From: Lepidodermella squamata
Lineage: Eukaryota > Gastrotricha
Length of the DNA stretch: 64,000 nucleotides
Direction of reading: 5' to 3'
Assembly (NCBI GenBank): GCA_047495785.1
Contig: JBLDXI010000054.1
Coordinates: forward strand, 2,728,001 to 2,792,000
Position numbers and translations under genes: made by a program. This document shows positions 12,001 to 22,188 of the stretch, one piece after another (the stretch's first letter is position 1; the number at the start of each line of letters is the position of its first letter). Below the pieces are notes generated by a model. The model made no database searches. It was not told where the DNA came from and saw only the letters and a list, made by a program, of their open reading frames with translations.

Positions 12001-14586
12001 TGGAAATGTGCATTCATTTGTTGTGGGATTTTTTAATTGATTTTTTTTTAATTTTTCAGAGGCGTGCCTATCCTTTTCCGGTTAAACGAATATTGCTGAC
12101 GCGCGATCCGCGCGACAAGTCGGTGCGCAGCAACGGCCTCGGCATGCGCATCGTCGGCGGCAAACAGGTGCCGGGCGCCGCCGAGGGTGAACTGGGCGCG
12201 TTTGTGGCGCAGGTTTTCCAAGGCGGCGTCGCCGACCAACTGCACGGCGAGGTGAAAGAAGGCGACCAGGTGCTCGAGTGGAACGGCATCTCGCTATCGG
12301 GCCGGACTTTCGAGGACGTGCTTCAAATCATCAATCAGCCGTGTGAAGAAATCGAAATCGTCGTGAAAGCGTAATTTTTTCAATTTTTTCACTGATGAAT
12401 CATCATCACTCATTTTTTATTACAGCGGTGACCCATCTTATCACTCATCGTCAATGTCTCAAATAAACCGGCCCCATTCGAACCATTCGTTTTATGACAA
12501 CATGGAACCCTCGTCCACGGGTGAGTTCGACGCACCCGACGACCGTGGCACCCGGGGTGACTCGTACGGTGACAGCCGGCCTGTCGGGCGCCGAGGGGTG
12601 CCTTACTACGCCGATGAACGGGACATTGCAATGTCCCGAGGCGGCGGCAGTCGGCAACGATTGCCGAGTACCGGTTCGAACAGCCGCGACTTTGGGACAC
12701 CCCGCCAGCAGCAGCAGCAACAACAACACCAAAACACCCGTGGCATGAGGCCGGAATCTTCGTCCTCGGTTGAGATGTTGGGCGGCGACCGAATGGAGGG
12801 TGCCTTGCCTATCGATCAACAGCCGCCTGGTTCGGGTGGGGCTTCGGCTGGGGAGATTCAACTCGCCTTGACCTTCGACGACTATGAGCACGTGCTGACT
12901 GTTGAGGTGCTCCGGGCCCGGGGCCTTTACTCATCGGGTGACCACCCACCCTCTTCCTATGTGCGGCTGAAACTCAACCCTGTTAAAGGGTAAGCATTTA
13001 TCCTTCAATTCTTGAGTGGAAATATTTAAATATAAATGAGAATATTTTTCGAAAGTTGAACTTGAAAATTAAATTGAAATTTTGTGAAATTTGAAATTTT
13101 CGAAAATGAATTTGAAAATTGAATTTCGAATAAAAATGTTTTGAGATTTAATTTTTTGAAATCAATTTCAATTTAATTTTTTGAAATTTCAAATTCATTT
13201 CAAATTCATTTCAATTCAAATTTCAATTTCAATTTTCAAAAATAAATTTCATTAATATTTTACTTTTTTTATAATTTTTTGATATTTATTTTCAAATTTC
13301 AAATTTCAGGCAAAGCTGTATGCAAACCTCGAGTCAGTCTTACTCGACCTCGAACCCGGAATTTCACCAGGTTTTCGCCTTCCCGTTGTCCTCGGCCGCG
13401 AGTTTATCTCGGCGCACCCTGGACGTGGTGGTGTGGGACGTGGTGGATGCGGAGCGGAAGCGCGAGCGCGTGATTGGCGAAACTGTGATATCGATGGCCA
13501 ACACGACGCTGCTCGACGGCCGGCCGCACTGGTTCCGGTTACGCCCGACCTCGCCAACGCCCGCCGACATGCCAACGGCTAGTTCATCGTCGACCATGAA
13601 CGCCATTGTGCACTCACAGGCGATGGGACAGCAGCAGCAGGGTCAACAACAGCAGCAACAAATGATGGGGCAGCAGCAGCCGCAACAGCAAATGATGCCG
13701 CCTCCAATGTCGATGATGAATCAGCCCCAGCAGCAGCAGATGATGAATCAGCAGCAAATGATGAATCAGCAGCAGCAACAGCCGATGATGTCCCAACAAT
13801 CACAACAGCAACAGCCTATGATGCTGAATCAGCCGGATCCGAACATGTACCAGCAACAACAGCCAATGCAGTACCAACAACCCCAGTCGCAACAACAACA
13901 ACAGCCGATGATGATGGGAAATGGCGGGTTGGGCGGTAACCAGTATGGTATGATGTCGAACGGTAATGGCAACTTGCAATCTGGCTATCAGCAGAATAAG
14001 CCGATGGACCAGCAACAGCAACAGGGACAACAACAACAGCAGGGTTTCTCAAGGCAGCGGCACTTGACTGGGGGTAACAACATGTCGGGTGGAAATTCGC
14101 TTGCCTCGTCGAATCAACCAACGCCGGCTCATCATCGCAGTGTCTATTGTAAGTTGTGAAAAAAAATGAATACATTTCGGGTTCCAGGGCTGGATCTTCG
14201 AGTTTCACGTTCATCTTTAAGAACTCAGCTTTCAGCTTTCAGCGCATAGTTTACGCTATTCGCTATACGCAAAACAGCAGAACATCAAATGCGACAAAAC
14301 AGCAAATTTGTTATCCTGCGACAAATCAGGAAAACTTACTATGTAAACGATGCATCGTGTTTCTGCTATTATGTCGCAAGTTGAAAAAGTTGCTGTTTTG
14401 TTGCGTTTGGTGTAATGACGGTTTGCCTAAGTTCTGGAACCTCAACTTCGATAGTGAAAATAATTTGGCCTAAAAAATCATTTTATTTAAAAAACTCCTC
14501 CTTAATATTTATTTTCTTTTCCAGTTGACGATCAAATTCGATGTGTTGACGACTATCCGAACAACACAATGACGCAGTACCGATAA
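3..14586 (+). CDS. PCLO/Fife-like: Piccolo/Fife/Clarinet-type presynaptic active-zone scaffold (5'-partial, 10 exons)
   Basis: Exons: 3-812, 3391-3979, 6645-7234, 8279-8462, 10487-11571, 11782-11811, 12060-12370, 12426-12989, 13310-14148, 14525-14586. They join in frame to 1,687 residues and a TAA; the reading frame is open to the left edge, so the N-terminus is missing. In order: Pro/Ala/Lys-rich region (residues 1-270), Ser/Pro-rich region, a coiled coil starting EIKDVKDQLNLEIR (about 520-580), a second coiled coil (about 760-800), a His/Pro-rich stretch with two CxxC pairs, a PDZ domain (about 1106-1199, with NGLGMRIVGGK and QVLEWNGISLS), a C2 domain (about 1344-1467, ending HWFRLRP), then a Gln/Met-rich tail. 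The family organises release sites and vesicles at the presynaptic membrane. The PDZ resembles Piccolo more than RIM, including the RILLTRDP lead-in. Only one C2 is present. The assignment to Piccolo, Fife or Clarinet is from remembered family features. Confidence 0.85.
813..3390 (+). other. Intron 1 of the Piccolo-like gene (2.6 kb)
   Basis: The intron runs from GTGAGT to TTCTTAG. It is AT-rich with CpG/GCGC-rich patches around 1390-1520. Short open frames inside show no codon bias or known domain. No repeat or RNA gene was recognised. Confidence 0.7.
3980..6644 (+). other. Intron 2 of the Piccolo-like gene (2.7 kb)
   Basis: The intron runs from GTAATT to TTTTTTCAG. It holds one copy of the inverted-end intronic repeat (4233-4509) and GCGCGC-rich patches around 4915-5310. 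No other gene was recognised. Confidence 0.7.
4233..4509. mobile_element. Intronic inverted-end repeat, copy A
   Basis: This copy starts with GGGTTCCAGCAC and ends with GTGCTGGAACC, an inverted pair about 277 bp apart. It contains the family core (4379-4422), CCGATATCGATTCCAA followed by CAAATCAGTGATTTTT. It has no coding capacity and looks like a MITE. It lies in intron 2 of the Piccolo-like gene. Confidence 0.6.
7235..8278 (+). other. Intron 3 of the Piccolo-like gene (1.0 kb)
   Basis: The intron runs from GTAAGC to CTATACAG. Much of it (about 7548-7930) is a copy of the intronic repeat family annotated separately; nothing else was recognised. Confidence 0.65.
7548..7930. mobile_element. 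Intronic inverted-end repeat, copy B (right end degraded)
   Basis: The left end GTGCGCACCCTAAAT...GGGTTCCAG matches copy C. A second GGGTTCCAGGACTA occurs at about 7701. The core at 7791-7836 (CCAATATCGATTCCAAGTAT, then ACAAATCAGGAATTTTTCC) is clear. The matching right end was not found. Confidence 0.5.
8463..10486 (+). other. Intron 4 of the Piccolo-like gene (2.0 kb)
   Basis: The intron runs from GTGCGT to ATTTTAG. It contains CACACA/CGCGCG simple sequence (about 8521-8545), a CATCAT run (8785-8800) and other GC-rich patches. No exon-like open frame joins in frame with the flanking exons. Confidence 0.65.
11782..11811 (+). other. 30-nt microexon of the Piccolo-like gene
   Basis: This exon encodes DHFYDYYPNP. 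It is flanked by TTTTAG and GTACGA and is in phase 0 on both sides, so including or skipping it would keep the frame just before the PDZ domain. Alternative use is an inference. Confidence 0.65.
14174..14445. mobile_element. Intronic inverted-end repeat, copy F (diverged)
   Basis: This lies in the last intron of the Piccolo-like gene (14149-14524). It starts TTTCGGGTTCCAGGG and ends TTCTGGAACCTCAACTTCG. It shares the ends and the TTTACGC segment, but the core is poorly conserved. Confidence 0.4.
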
Positions 14587-14685
14587 ATCATCGCGACTTC
14601 CATTCCAATCTCAAGCGAATTCTAGTCGATTATAATCAATTCGAACGAGTCATTTTAAAAGCTGGTGCTCTTATAAATAAATTTT

Positions 14686-14691
14686 ACTCTC
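14686..14691 (+). promoter_or_regulatory. AATAAA polyadenylation signal after the Piccolo-like gene
   Basis: This AATAAA lies 100 bp after the stop codon on the coding strand. It is the first canonical signal there. The cleavage site is not known. Confidence 0.4.
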
Positions 14692-16092
14692 TCTCCTATA
14701 TCGCCGTCTGCTATATAAATAACTTTACCTCTCCTGGCGATCTCCTTTTTTCGAAGGCTCTGGATCTCTTCGGCGAGCTCGACGATGAATTTCTTCACGG
14801 TTCGACGCAGTTAAAAACAATTTGTATAGCTTTGAATGGAGCTAATCAAAAGATTGAAAGAAAACGGGCGAAGTATAGGATTCACTCTCTCCTTTGAATA
14901 AGATTAATTGATATGCAAACAAACGAATCACCGACCAAAAAAAATAATCGATAATAATTGTAGTTGCGGGTAATGATGATGCCACCTTAATTATATCAAT
15001 AATAATCTTCTATCAAGTTTTTTCTCGCTTCTGTTGTGTTTTTTAACGTAACGCGCTGACTCTTCTCACTCCCTGTTCGTCAAATTTTTTATTATTCATC
15101 ATAAATAGTGAGAATTTTTTGATGACATATCGCTGCAGCTGCCTTTTTCATGTTCTAGTCTCAACACTGTTATATGGAAAATTTATCATGATGTCTTCTG
15201 TCCCTATAATTGTCGCCATAATAATAATAATAATGAAAATAATATTGATAGTAATATTTTCTCTCCATCTACTCCAACTCTTTGCCGAAATCTTAATATA
15301 AATGAAGCTTTTCGGTTATATCAAACTTCGATTCAACTCTGTGTCCTTATGATAGGACATATGAATCGATTGGAAAAGCTTTCTAACGGATAATATATTG
15401 CTATATAGAATTATTATAAAAAATATGTTACCGTTATTCGAAGATTTGATGATGACTGAGGATGAAAACAAACAATTATGAAATTTTGATAAAAATAAAA
15501 GGCTTTCGCAATTGAAAAAGCGTGACTAGTCTATTTTTGCTGGTAAACCTTCGAACTTCGAAGCTTGTTTCAGGATTCAGCTTTCAGCTACCGTCGACAA
15601 CTAGCCGTTTGAGATTCGATATTACAAGTGCTTTGTACATCGTGAAGCGAGAAACTTGAAGCAACCCGTAATGCCAAGTTCGATTGCAGTAACAAAACTA
15701 AAACAGCTTGGATTGCAAAACGCATTTTCCGAATCCTTTGACATTGAACATTTCTATAGGGGAGAGGCTTCTGAATGTAGATCATATAATACGTATTTCA
15801 ATCTCCAGTTTTAGGTTGAAAGCCACAAATGAATCATTCCAAATAGCTGCTCGTCAAGTATTATACATAATTCATGAGATGACGAAATACCTAGAGGTGG
15901 GCGTGTTTCCAAAAGTGCACAATTTCAATTAAAAATGACTCCCCTCGTTTCATCAACCTAGCTTTCAAAATTTATGACAGTGGTTAGGTCTTTTTTACTC
16001 TAAAAAAGCACATGATTCATTCTCGAGTCACACAAAATCGTTATAACTCTCTTCAATACAACGGCTCAATAACCTTGAGATTTTTGGCTTGA
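14692..16092. other. Intergenic, 1.4 kb
   Basis: This AT-rich sequence separates the end of the Piccolo-like gene from the end of channel gene A. From about 15700 it matches 24570-24951, the left edge of a segmental duplication. Small open frames (for example 15119-15301) are low-complexity and not supported as genes. Confidence 0.6.
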
Positions 16093-17480
16093 CTATTCTT
16101 TAGGCATGGAATTGTTAAGAATGTAGCCAACGGCTGTAACGTTCAGTAAAACCAACAGAAATAAACAAATGAAAAACATACAAATGTCAACAAGAAAGAA
16201 GTAAGCGACAGGGTCCTTGCATGGCATAAACTTCGGCATGTACCTTGAGATGTCAATACGCCGCTCCGCTCTTTCGGAATAAATTCTAACATAGGAACAC
16301 ATGACTGATGAGTAGACCACAATGAACATCGCAAAAATCATCTCAGCCATAACGTAGTAAGCTAGTACTATCGGCTTAGGAGTTTTCGGCATACTGTTAA
16401 CAAGTTGGGATTGTAAGACAGTAAAAGCTAGCAGAATAGCAACACTCAAAGCGGCTCTATCCGGCAATTTAGCTGGGATGAAAAACGCGGCTAATTCGAG
16501 TATGCAGAAGATGAGACTCGGGGTGATTAGGTTGAGAATCTCCCAAGTTGGTTGGCGGCGAAATGTTAGCGAGAATTCTACCTGGCTGTATTCTCCATAG
16601 TTGGGAAACGTTAAAATCTCAATTTTTGTCGAATTCTTCACGTGTATCCAAACGCTGTTCGCGCCGACGTAGGATGCAACTCCAGTAATGAAAGCAGCTG
16701 ATGTTATGTTTAATATTTGTGGCGAGAGAAGCGTTATGATTTGAAGCTGAAAATGAGAGTCATTACTTATTTTGAAGTTCGTTTATCAGCTATTACCTTG
16801 CAAGTTTGGTAGTCGAAAGGATATAGTTCCAATTCAAGATCACAATACACTTCGAAAACGCCAGCAGCTGCAGTTAGGAAAGTTCCGTATTTTGGGTAGA
16901 AATTGATGAAGGTAACGATTGGATCAGCCATGCCGTAGTTTGACATGCTGTTACGCATGAAAAAATTAGGAATCCACAATTCCGCGTCCTTTTTGTTAAC
17001 TTGAAATGAATCAACCTCAGGCGGCCATAGCGAGGTGTTCTGAGCGACTTCGTACGCGCAACTGTCAGACCACATTATTTGAAAGCCACCGAAAATGGTG
17101 AATGTTTCCAAGACAGGGTCGATTCCGATAAAGCGGTCGACTTCCATAGAAACTGCCAGCTCCAAAGATCGTCCTTCTAGCTCGTAAGGGGATTTGACAT
17201 CGCGATGAATGTGACAGTTTTCAAGCAAAGCGTCAACGGGCTTGAATTGACGCCAATTTTCTTGGCTGTTTTTCGCGAGGGTTGAGCTTACTGACAGCAG
17301 TAGTAGAAATATTATGTTGACAATCATTGCGGAATGGCAAAATACTCAACTTTTACTATAGGTAGATGATTTTACATTTTACAAAGCGGAAAGCTTAAAT
17401 TCTCATTAATAAGTAATGAGTCGCTATCCAAAGCAAAATCTATGTCAAATTTTACCGTCCGTTGTCAATGATAGATAGCT
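15700..17480. repeat. Segmental duplication, left copy
   Basis: This block carries channel gene A with both flanks. It is closely similar over its length to 24570-26340, in the same orientation, including non-coding sequence such as GACAGTGGTTAGGTCTTTTT and the sequence upstream of the start codon. The edges are approximate because they were read by eye. Confidence 0.8.
16093..17327 (-). CDS. Cys-loop ligand-gated ion channel subunit A
   Basis: Two exons on the minus strand, 17327-16797 and 16746-16093, with a 50-bp GTAATA...TTTCAG intron, giving 394 residues. A signal peptide (first 18 residues) precedes a ligand-binding domain whose Cys-loop has the classic 13 residues between cysteines (C-DLELELYPFDYQT-C); the intron falls right after it. 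M1 starts WEILNLITPS, M2 contains RAALSVAILLAFTVLQSQL, M3 follows, and a loop of only about 35 residues leads to M4 near the C-terminus. There is no vicinal CC pair typical of nicotinic alpha subunits. The family forms pentameric channels in the cell membrane. Ligand and ion preference cannot be read from the sequence. The gene is paired with B at 24952-26180. Confidence 0.85.
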
Positions 17481-17832
17481 GAATGCATCTATCTATGCTA
17501 GGCTTGCTGACAGAGGATATGTCACGCGTCACGGGGTTGCACATTTCCAATCGCTCGCATGGGGATGACGAGCCCGGAGTTGGCTCTCGCTGTAAAGCTT
17601 GCAAACCAAGGGATATCATCACTGAAAAATGAAAAACTTTCACTCGTCATCATTTCCTCATGTTAAAAACGTGAAGAAAACCATTTTTGGGGCTTAAAAA
17701 GAATAGGAAAGCACTCTAAATTAATTCGTTTTTACGGTAATCTGTCATTTTGGAACTCAAGTTAAGGACGTCATAAGTAGGGTACCATTCGAAATCCGGT
17801 ATCAAGAGCTATTTGAGGAGAAACGAATTCAG
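17328..17832. other. Upstream region of channel gene A
   Basis: The part nearest the start codon is shared with the upstream region of gene B, so promoter sequence was probably duplicated with the gene. No defined promoter motif was recognised. Confidence 0.5.
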
Positions 17833-18211
17833 TTACATGGCGACGTTCATGAAGGTGCTACCCTTGTCCTTGTTCAGAATTGAGACAATGGTGTCGGCCG
17901 GGTGGGAGACAATGGCGCAGAAGACACCGGCGATGTAACCAGCGGCGAAGGTAACAGTCAGCTGTTCGCCCTTGGTGCATTCAGCACGGGGCTTGGGCAC
18001 AACGTATTGGTACAGGGCCTCCAGGGTGCGTTCGAAACAGGCGAATTTCATCATGGTGTACGAGATCTGACGAGCCCAGAGAGGGACAAGACCCTTGTAC
18101 AGACCTCCAATACCTTCCTCCTTAATAATCCGAGGCAGACCCTCACGAAAGGAGGTCGACCATCCCGGCTTGGTCTGGATACGGACCTTGACGGCTTCCA
18201 TCGGGCATAAA
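17833..18211 (-). pseudogene. SLC25A3 (pseudogene): Mitochondrial phosphate carrier fragment (middle of exon 2)
   Basis: This encodes about 122 residues from CPMEAVKVRIQ through HPADTIVSILNKDKG, matching the second and third carrier repeats of the intact copies at 35-39 kb. It stops at MNVAM, about 70 residues before the normal end. The 5' side stops at an inversion junction near 18211, where the same gene continues on the opposite strand. It lacks exon 1, the first half of exon 2 and the C-terminus, so it cannot encode a carrier. Confidence 0.85.
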
Positions 18212-18745
18212 GGCCGAAGTCATTGCAGACGCTGCTTTAGAATCTCACGGCTGATACATTTTCGCAATCTCTGCGTTATAGCGAGCACGGTGCGTCAAGA
18301 AAAGATTGAACCCACCCAGCAAATTGTTACTAAGGGGTTCATTTTCCGGAGAGTCGATTGTGGACTGTAGTTCAGAGCCAACCATAGCCAATTAGTAACC
18401 ATACTCAAACATTCTGGGAACACAAAAGCGGCGGAAGGGCCCCGTACGCGACTCCCATCTCAGAAAATTAATACTCAGAATATCACCTAGACCAAACTCC
18501 CTCACCTTAATATTGAGAAGTAAAAGTAACCCCAATGCCCAAAGTCACCACATTTGACGGTAAAGGGAAATATACTTTTCCAATGCTATATAAATTTTAT
18601 TATTTTCCCAAATTGTAGGTTGACCTTGCAGGGAGGTATCTCCAGTCTTGGTCGCGGTTGGGCTCCAGCATCAATTGGCTACGCCCCGTAAGGCCTCTGC
18701 AAGTACGGCTTCTACGAGTATTTCAAAATCCAGTACTCGCCGATA
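18212..18745 (+). pseudogene. SLC25A3 (pseudogene): Inverted phosphate-carrier pieces
   Basis: At 18212-18239 the plus strand reads AEVIADAAL, the residues that should precede the minus-strand fragment next door. At about 18619-18740 it reads the start of exon 2 (GRGWAP, a stop replacing the methionine of GYSMQG, then GLCKYGFYEYFKIQY), preceded by an intron end TTGTAG. The stretch 18450-18620 resembles the reverse complement of intron sequence at 28930-29050. It is an inverted, deleted copy of the same carrier gene. Confidence 0.8.
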
Positions 18746-19167
18746 AATGGATCGATTTATCATGCATTAGAGATGCACACGCGGCTCATATAAAAAGCAC
18801 AACTATGTGGCTTTGCTCAGAATAACCTTTGCACCCTCCAAGTTGTACACTACGGCACGATCGTAAGCTTCCGAATAGTGCTTCCACATGTGTGTTAATA
18901 ATAGAGCAAAATTGACAATATATAGAACACTTTTGACTATTTGATAGCTAAAGCGTCGCAATGAGCTGACGTTCGCGGTAAAATATTTATCAAAGTTTGC
19001 ATAAGAGCAAAGGTCGATGTTGTCTATGTCGTCGCGTTACGTGTGAAAGGAGCTGCTATGGGAGCCACCTAGTTTTCATCATTCATAACAAAAACCAACA
19101 TGACAATTCGGAATAATAGCTCCTTTCAAACGCAACTCGTCGATGTATATCCTATTGCGAATATTAG
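18746..19167. other. Intergenic, no gene seen
   Basis: An imperfect inverted repeat is visible (about 19030-19060 against 19105-19150, both containing a GAAAGGAGCT or AGCTCCTTTC core). It may be a small degraded element. Nothing else is supported. Confidence 0.4.
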
Positions 19168-19179
19168 GAAGCTCGAAGC

Positions 19180-20371
19180 ATAGCATAGCATAGCATAGCA
19201 TTTTCTTTATTTTATCTTTTCCTTCATTAATTGATCAACAATAACATAACAAAAACAATTGAGTTCAAGTACAGAAACGAAGAAACAAAAATGAGAAGGA
19301 AAAATGATAAAATAAAATTCACTCCGGTGTACCCAATTCGCCGGGCGTGATGTAAATTTTGTTCACGCCAAGCGAACCGAGTGTCGGAGGAGGACCGGTA
19401 GCAAGCTACCTATCCTGATCGTCAACCTCAAAAACTCATCCTTACTCTGATATTTCAATTTCACCAAAATAACTATGAATTTTTTGTCTCCAAGTAGTTC
19501 TATCCTGGGCCAGGGCGTCGGCCTCCTCAAAATTGTTAATCCCTATTTTGTTCAAATGTTTTTTGATGCAATCAATCCACCTTAATTTTGGTCGCCCTCG
19601 AGGTCTACTCCAAGTATCATCCGGCGGCTGCCAGTACCGCATCTGGCTTGCCAGCCTTACGGGGTCCATGCGAGCGACGTGCCCGTACCAGCGAAGTTGC
19701 CGCCTAGCAATTTTGAATGTAAATTGTTCTGAACCACACATATTTCTAATGACCTCATTGCGAATCCTGTCCCTAAGTGTTACTCCGCATATCTTACGCA
19801 AATAACGCATATAGCCTACGTCGAGTCGCCTCGCATCCTCAGAAGTTAACGTCCAACTTTCGCTGCCATGCATGATAGTCGCATCCACAACGCCCTTTAA
19901 ACATTTCATTTTTTCTTTAGTCGGGACAGATCGATTGCCAAAAATATATTTCCGCATAGCGCCAAACGCTTTGTTGCCTTTCTCTAAACGAGTCCTTACA
20001 TCAGCCTTACACCTGCCGTCAGACGTGATAACACTTCCCAAATATACGAATTCATCAACTTCTTCAATGTACTGCCCGTAGATGGAAAAAGGTAAATGTA
20101 AATTGCAGTCATTTTTATTAACTCTCATGAATTTGGTTTTTGGAACATTAATTTTCAAGCCCAAGTGTCCACACGCCTCAACAAAAATATCTATAATCAA
20201 TTGCATTTTCTCCGAATCTTGCGATAATAAAGCAGTATCGTCCGCGAATGCTAGTAACATCAGCCACTCATCGTCGGTTAGGGGGATACCTGTTTTTTCT
20301 AATTTAACTCGCTTGCAAACTACATTAAATACTGCTATGAATAACAGGGGCGACAATGGGCAGCCTTGCTC
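19180..20371 (-). mobile_element. 5'-truncated RTE-like non-LTR retrotransposon
   Basis: On the minus strand the frame opens QGCPLSPLLF and continues with AFADDTALLSQ (catalytic Asp pair), FVYLGSVI and RQLRWYGHVARM to a stop at 19442. This is the C-terminal half of a reverse transcriptase; the endonuclease and N-terminal RT are missing. A 3' UTR of about 240 bp with AATAAAG leads to a pentanucleotide tail of (TGCTA) units at 19180-19200. The 12-mer GAAGCTCGAAGC at 19168-19179 recurs at 20372-20383, exactly bracketing the element as a target-site duplication. No stop codon interrupts the remaining 300 or so codons. The RTE clade is inferred from the short tandem-repeat tail. Confidence 0.85.
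19442..20371 (-). pseudogene. Reverse transcriptase C-terminal half of the RTE-like element
   Basis: About 309 codons are open from the truncation point to TAA. The palm motif FADD and the downstream thumb/connector motifs are present. No natural ATG lies near the 5' edge, so independent translation is unlikely. Confidence 0.8.
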
Positions 20372-20383
20372 GAAGCTCGAAGC

Positions 20384-20898
20384 GTTGTCAGTTATAAATA
20401 GCCTACGAGATCACAACTGTTTTAATTGCACTAAAATAGAGATCAGTTCACAGAAGCAATTTAGCTCAGCGTATTCCAAGACCAGATTGGATAGGCGCAG
20501 AAATTTGAGCCGGAATCCGAGTGTGTCCAGCGGCGACAAGCTGAATAGGGAGGTAAGATTCTTGAAGCTTTTAACATAATTCAGAGTCGACCTTGAATTC
20601 AAATTATATTATGCCGTTTTGCTGTCTGAGAAAGAGATACCTTCCGAGTACACAGCTGAGCAGGGTTCTTGATCGCCACAAAACCATCTTCAATTAAAAT
20701 TTTCTTAAGCGCTGAGTATACGTTTTTTTAATTTTTGACCGTTTTTCAATTTGGAGCAGTGCTCGTATAGCGCATAAATATTCACATTTGCAGATTGCGA
20801 CGCTGAATCCATTCGAGCAACTGTATTTATACATTTTGACTTGGGTGAGGACAGTGGAAGCTTCAGTTTCCTAAAAAGTGATTTTCCGACTCTGCAAA
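20384..20898. other. Upstream region of channel gene C
   Basis: No gene or repeat was recognised. It ends in a short leader before the ATG at 20899. Confidence 0.45.
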
Positions 20899-22052
20899 AT
20901 GATTCGCTACTTAGCGTATTTCAAAGCTCTTCTCGTCATTGCTTGTTGTTCTTCGAATGAATCCGAGAGTGATGAGGACATCATACCTATTATCTTGAGA
21001 CAATGCAAGCTAACGCCAGGCGCTGTTGTCCCTAATCGAGCGAACCCGGAGATGCCTGTATTTGCTGAATCGCAATTTTCGCTGGACACATTAGTTGAGG
21101 TCAGCGAGGTAGAAGAAGTGGTCACATTGACAGGCAGCGTCTTGGTGACTTTTTGCTTCGATTGTGTGGCTAAAGCTGTTGAGAAGTACAACAGCTCTTA
21201 TGCTATTCCGGACTACGGCCTCATCACCAACACCAATGACTACTGGCGCCCGCCGATAATCCATATGAACAGCAGATATGACTACGGGCTTTTGCAGAGT
21301 GTCTACCCAGCAACGATAATGCTACCATTTCAGGGTGCTATGATATACTCGCTCTCTGGTTTCTTCACGCCACGGTGTTCCATGAAATTCGAAACGTTAG
21401 TAAATCCTTCTCAACTGTTGAAATATAATAACCTTGGTTGTGCAGATACCCGTTCGATCGACAAACGTGTGAGCTCAAAATTGCCTTATGGCTGCCAACC
21501 AAATTCGTCACAATGAAAAGTCACAACCACTTTTTCTTCATATCAAAAGACGCATTCATCTCGAGCAATCTCGGCTGGGACCTTGATAGTGTAAACAGCA
21601 GCCTAGAGGCACCTCCGTTTCTCCATGTTGACTACTACCAGATGAAGACAGCAATTACAATCAAACGTCGACCGGCGTATTTTGTCCTGAATATAATCAT
21701 GCCGTGCTTCTTTTTGACATGTGCTACCATGGTGACATTCGCCCTACCGACGGAAGCTCCCGAACGAGCAAGTTTCGCGGTAACCATCCTGCTCAGTTTC
21801 ACAGTCATTCAAGCTCAAGTTCAGACAAATATCCCGAAGACGCCGATGAACATTCTGATCAATGACGTGATTCAGGCCCAATCAATTGCTGCCCTGCTGG
21901 TGACACTCTACGCTGGGATTACATGTGCTTGGTATGATTCATTCCAAGAAAAGGCCGAGAAAATTATCACCGTTCGTTCGAGAAAAATTCGACTGTGCCG
22001 CTTGGTTGATTTAATATCGGCGTCCATTTTATTCACTGTGATACTACCGTAA
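20899..22052 (+). CDS. Cys-loop ligand-gated ion channel subunit C, truncated in M4 by a transposon
   Basis: Exons 20899-21395 and 21446-22052 are separated by a 50-bp intron and encode 367 residues. The ATG at 20899 opens a hydrophobic signal-like segment. The Cys-loop is rebuilt across the intron: C-SMKFETYPFDRQT-C, 13 residues between cysteines. M1 (LNIIMPCFFLTCATMVTF), M2 (RASFAVTILLSFTVIQAQV) and M3 (SIAALLVTLYAGITCAW) are present. The frame then runs into M4 and stops two codons past the insertion point of a TA-flanked element at 22047. The codons just after the element (23083-23127) would continue the helix to a natural TAG. The N-terminal domain is more diverged than in genes A and B. 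The copy may be non-functional. Confidence 0.8.
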
Positions 22053-22188
22053 ATTGGGGCAAAATGGCCGCGGGAAAAAAATTACCCCCTGATTTTTTCG
22101 CATTTTTACACGTTTCAGAGGGTCCTGATTCCGATTTTATAGGAAGCTCATTTTGCCCCAGGTTTGGGGCAAATTGGACAGGTGTTTT

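Noticed and set aside
12451-12891. Minus-strand frame of 146 codons
   Set aside because: It is antisense to a spliced exon of the Piccolo-like gene that joins in frame on the plus strand.
13579-14214. Leu- or Ala-rich minus-strand frames
   Set aside because: They are the complement of the poly-Gln/Met tail of the Piccolo-like protein.
3-14586. RIM (unc-10) as the identity of the first gene
   Set aside because: PDZ plus C2 would fit, but the RILLTRDP lead-in, the QVLEWNGISLS segment, the giant Pro-rich region and a single C2 close to the C-terminus fit Piccolo/Fife/Clarinet better.
21396-21445. Frameshift in channel gene C
   Set aside because: The apparent break is a 50-bp GT-AG intron. Removing it restores a Cys-loop with exactly 13 residues between cysteines.
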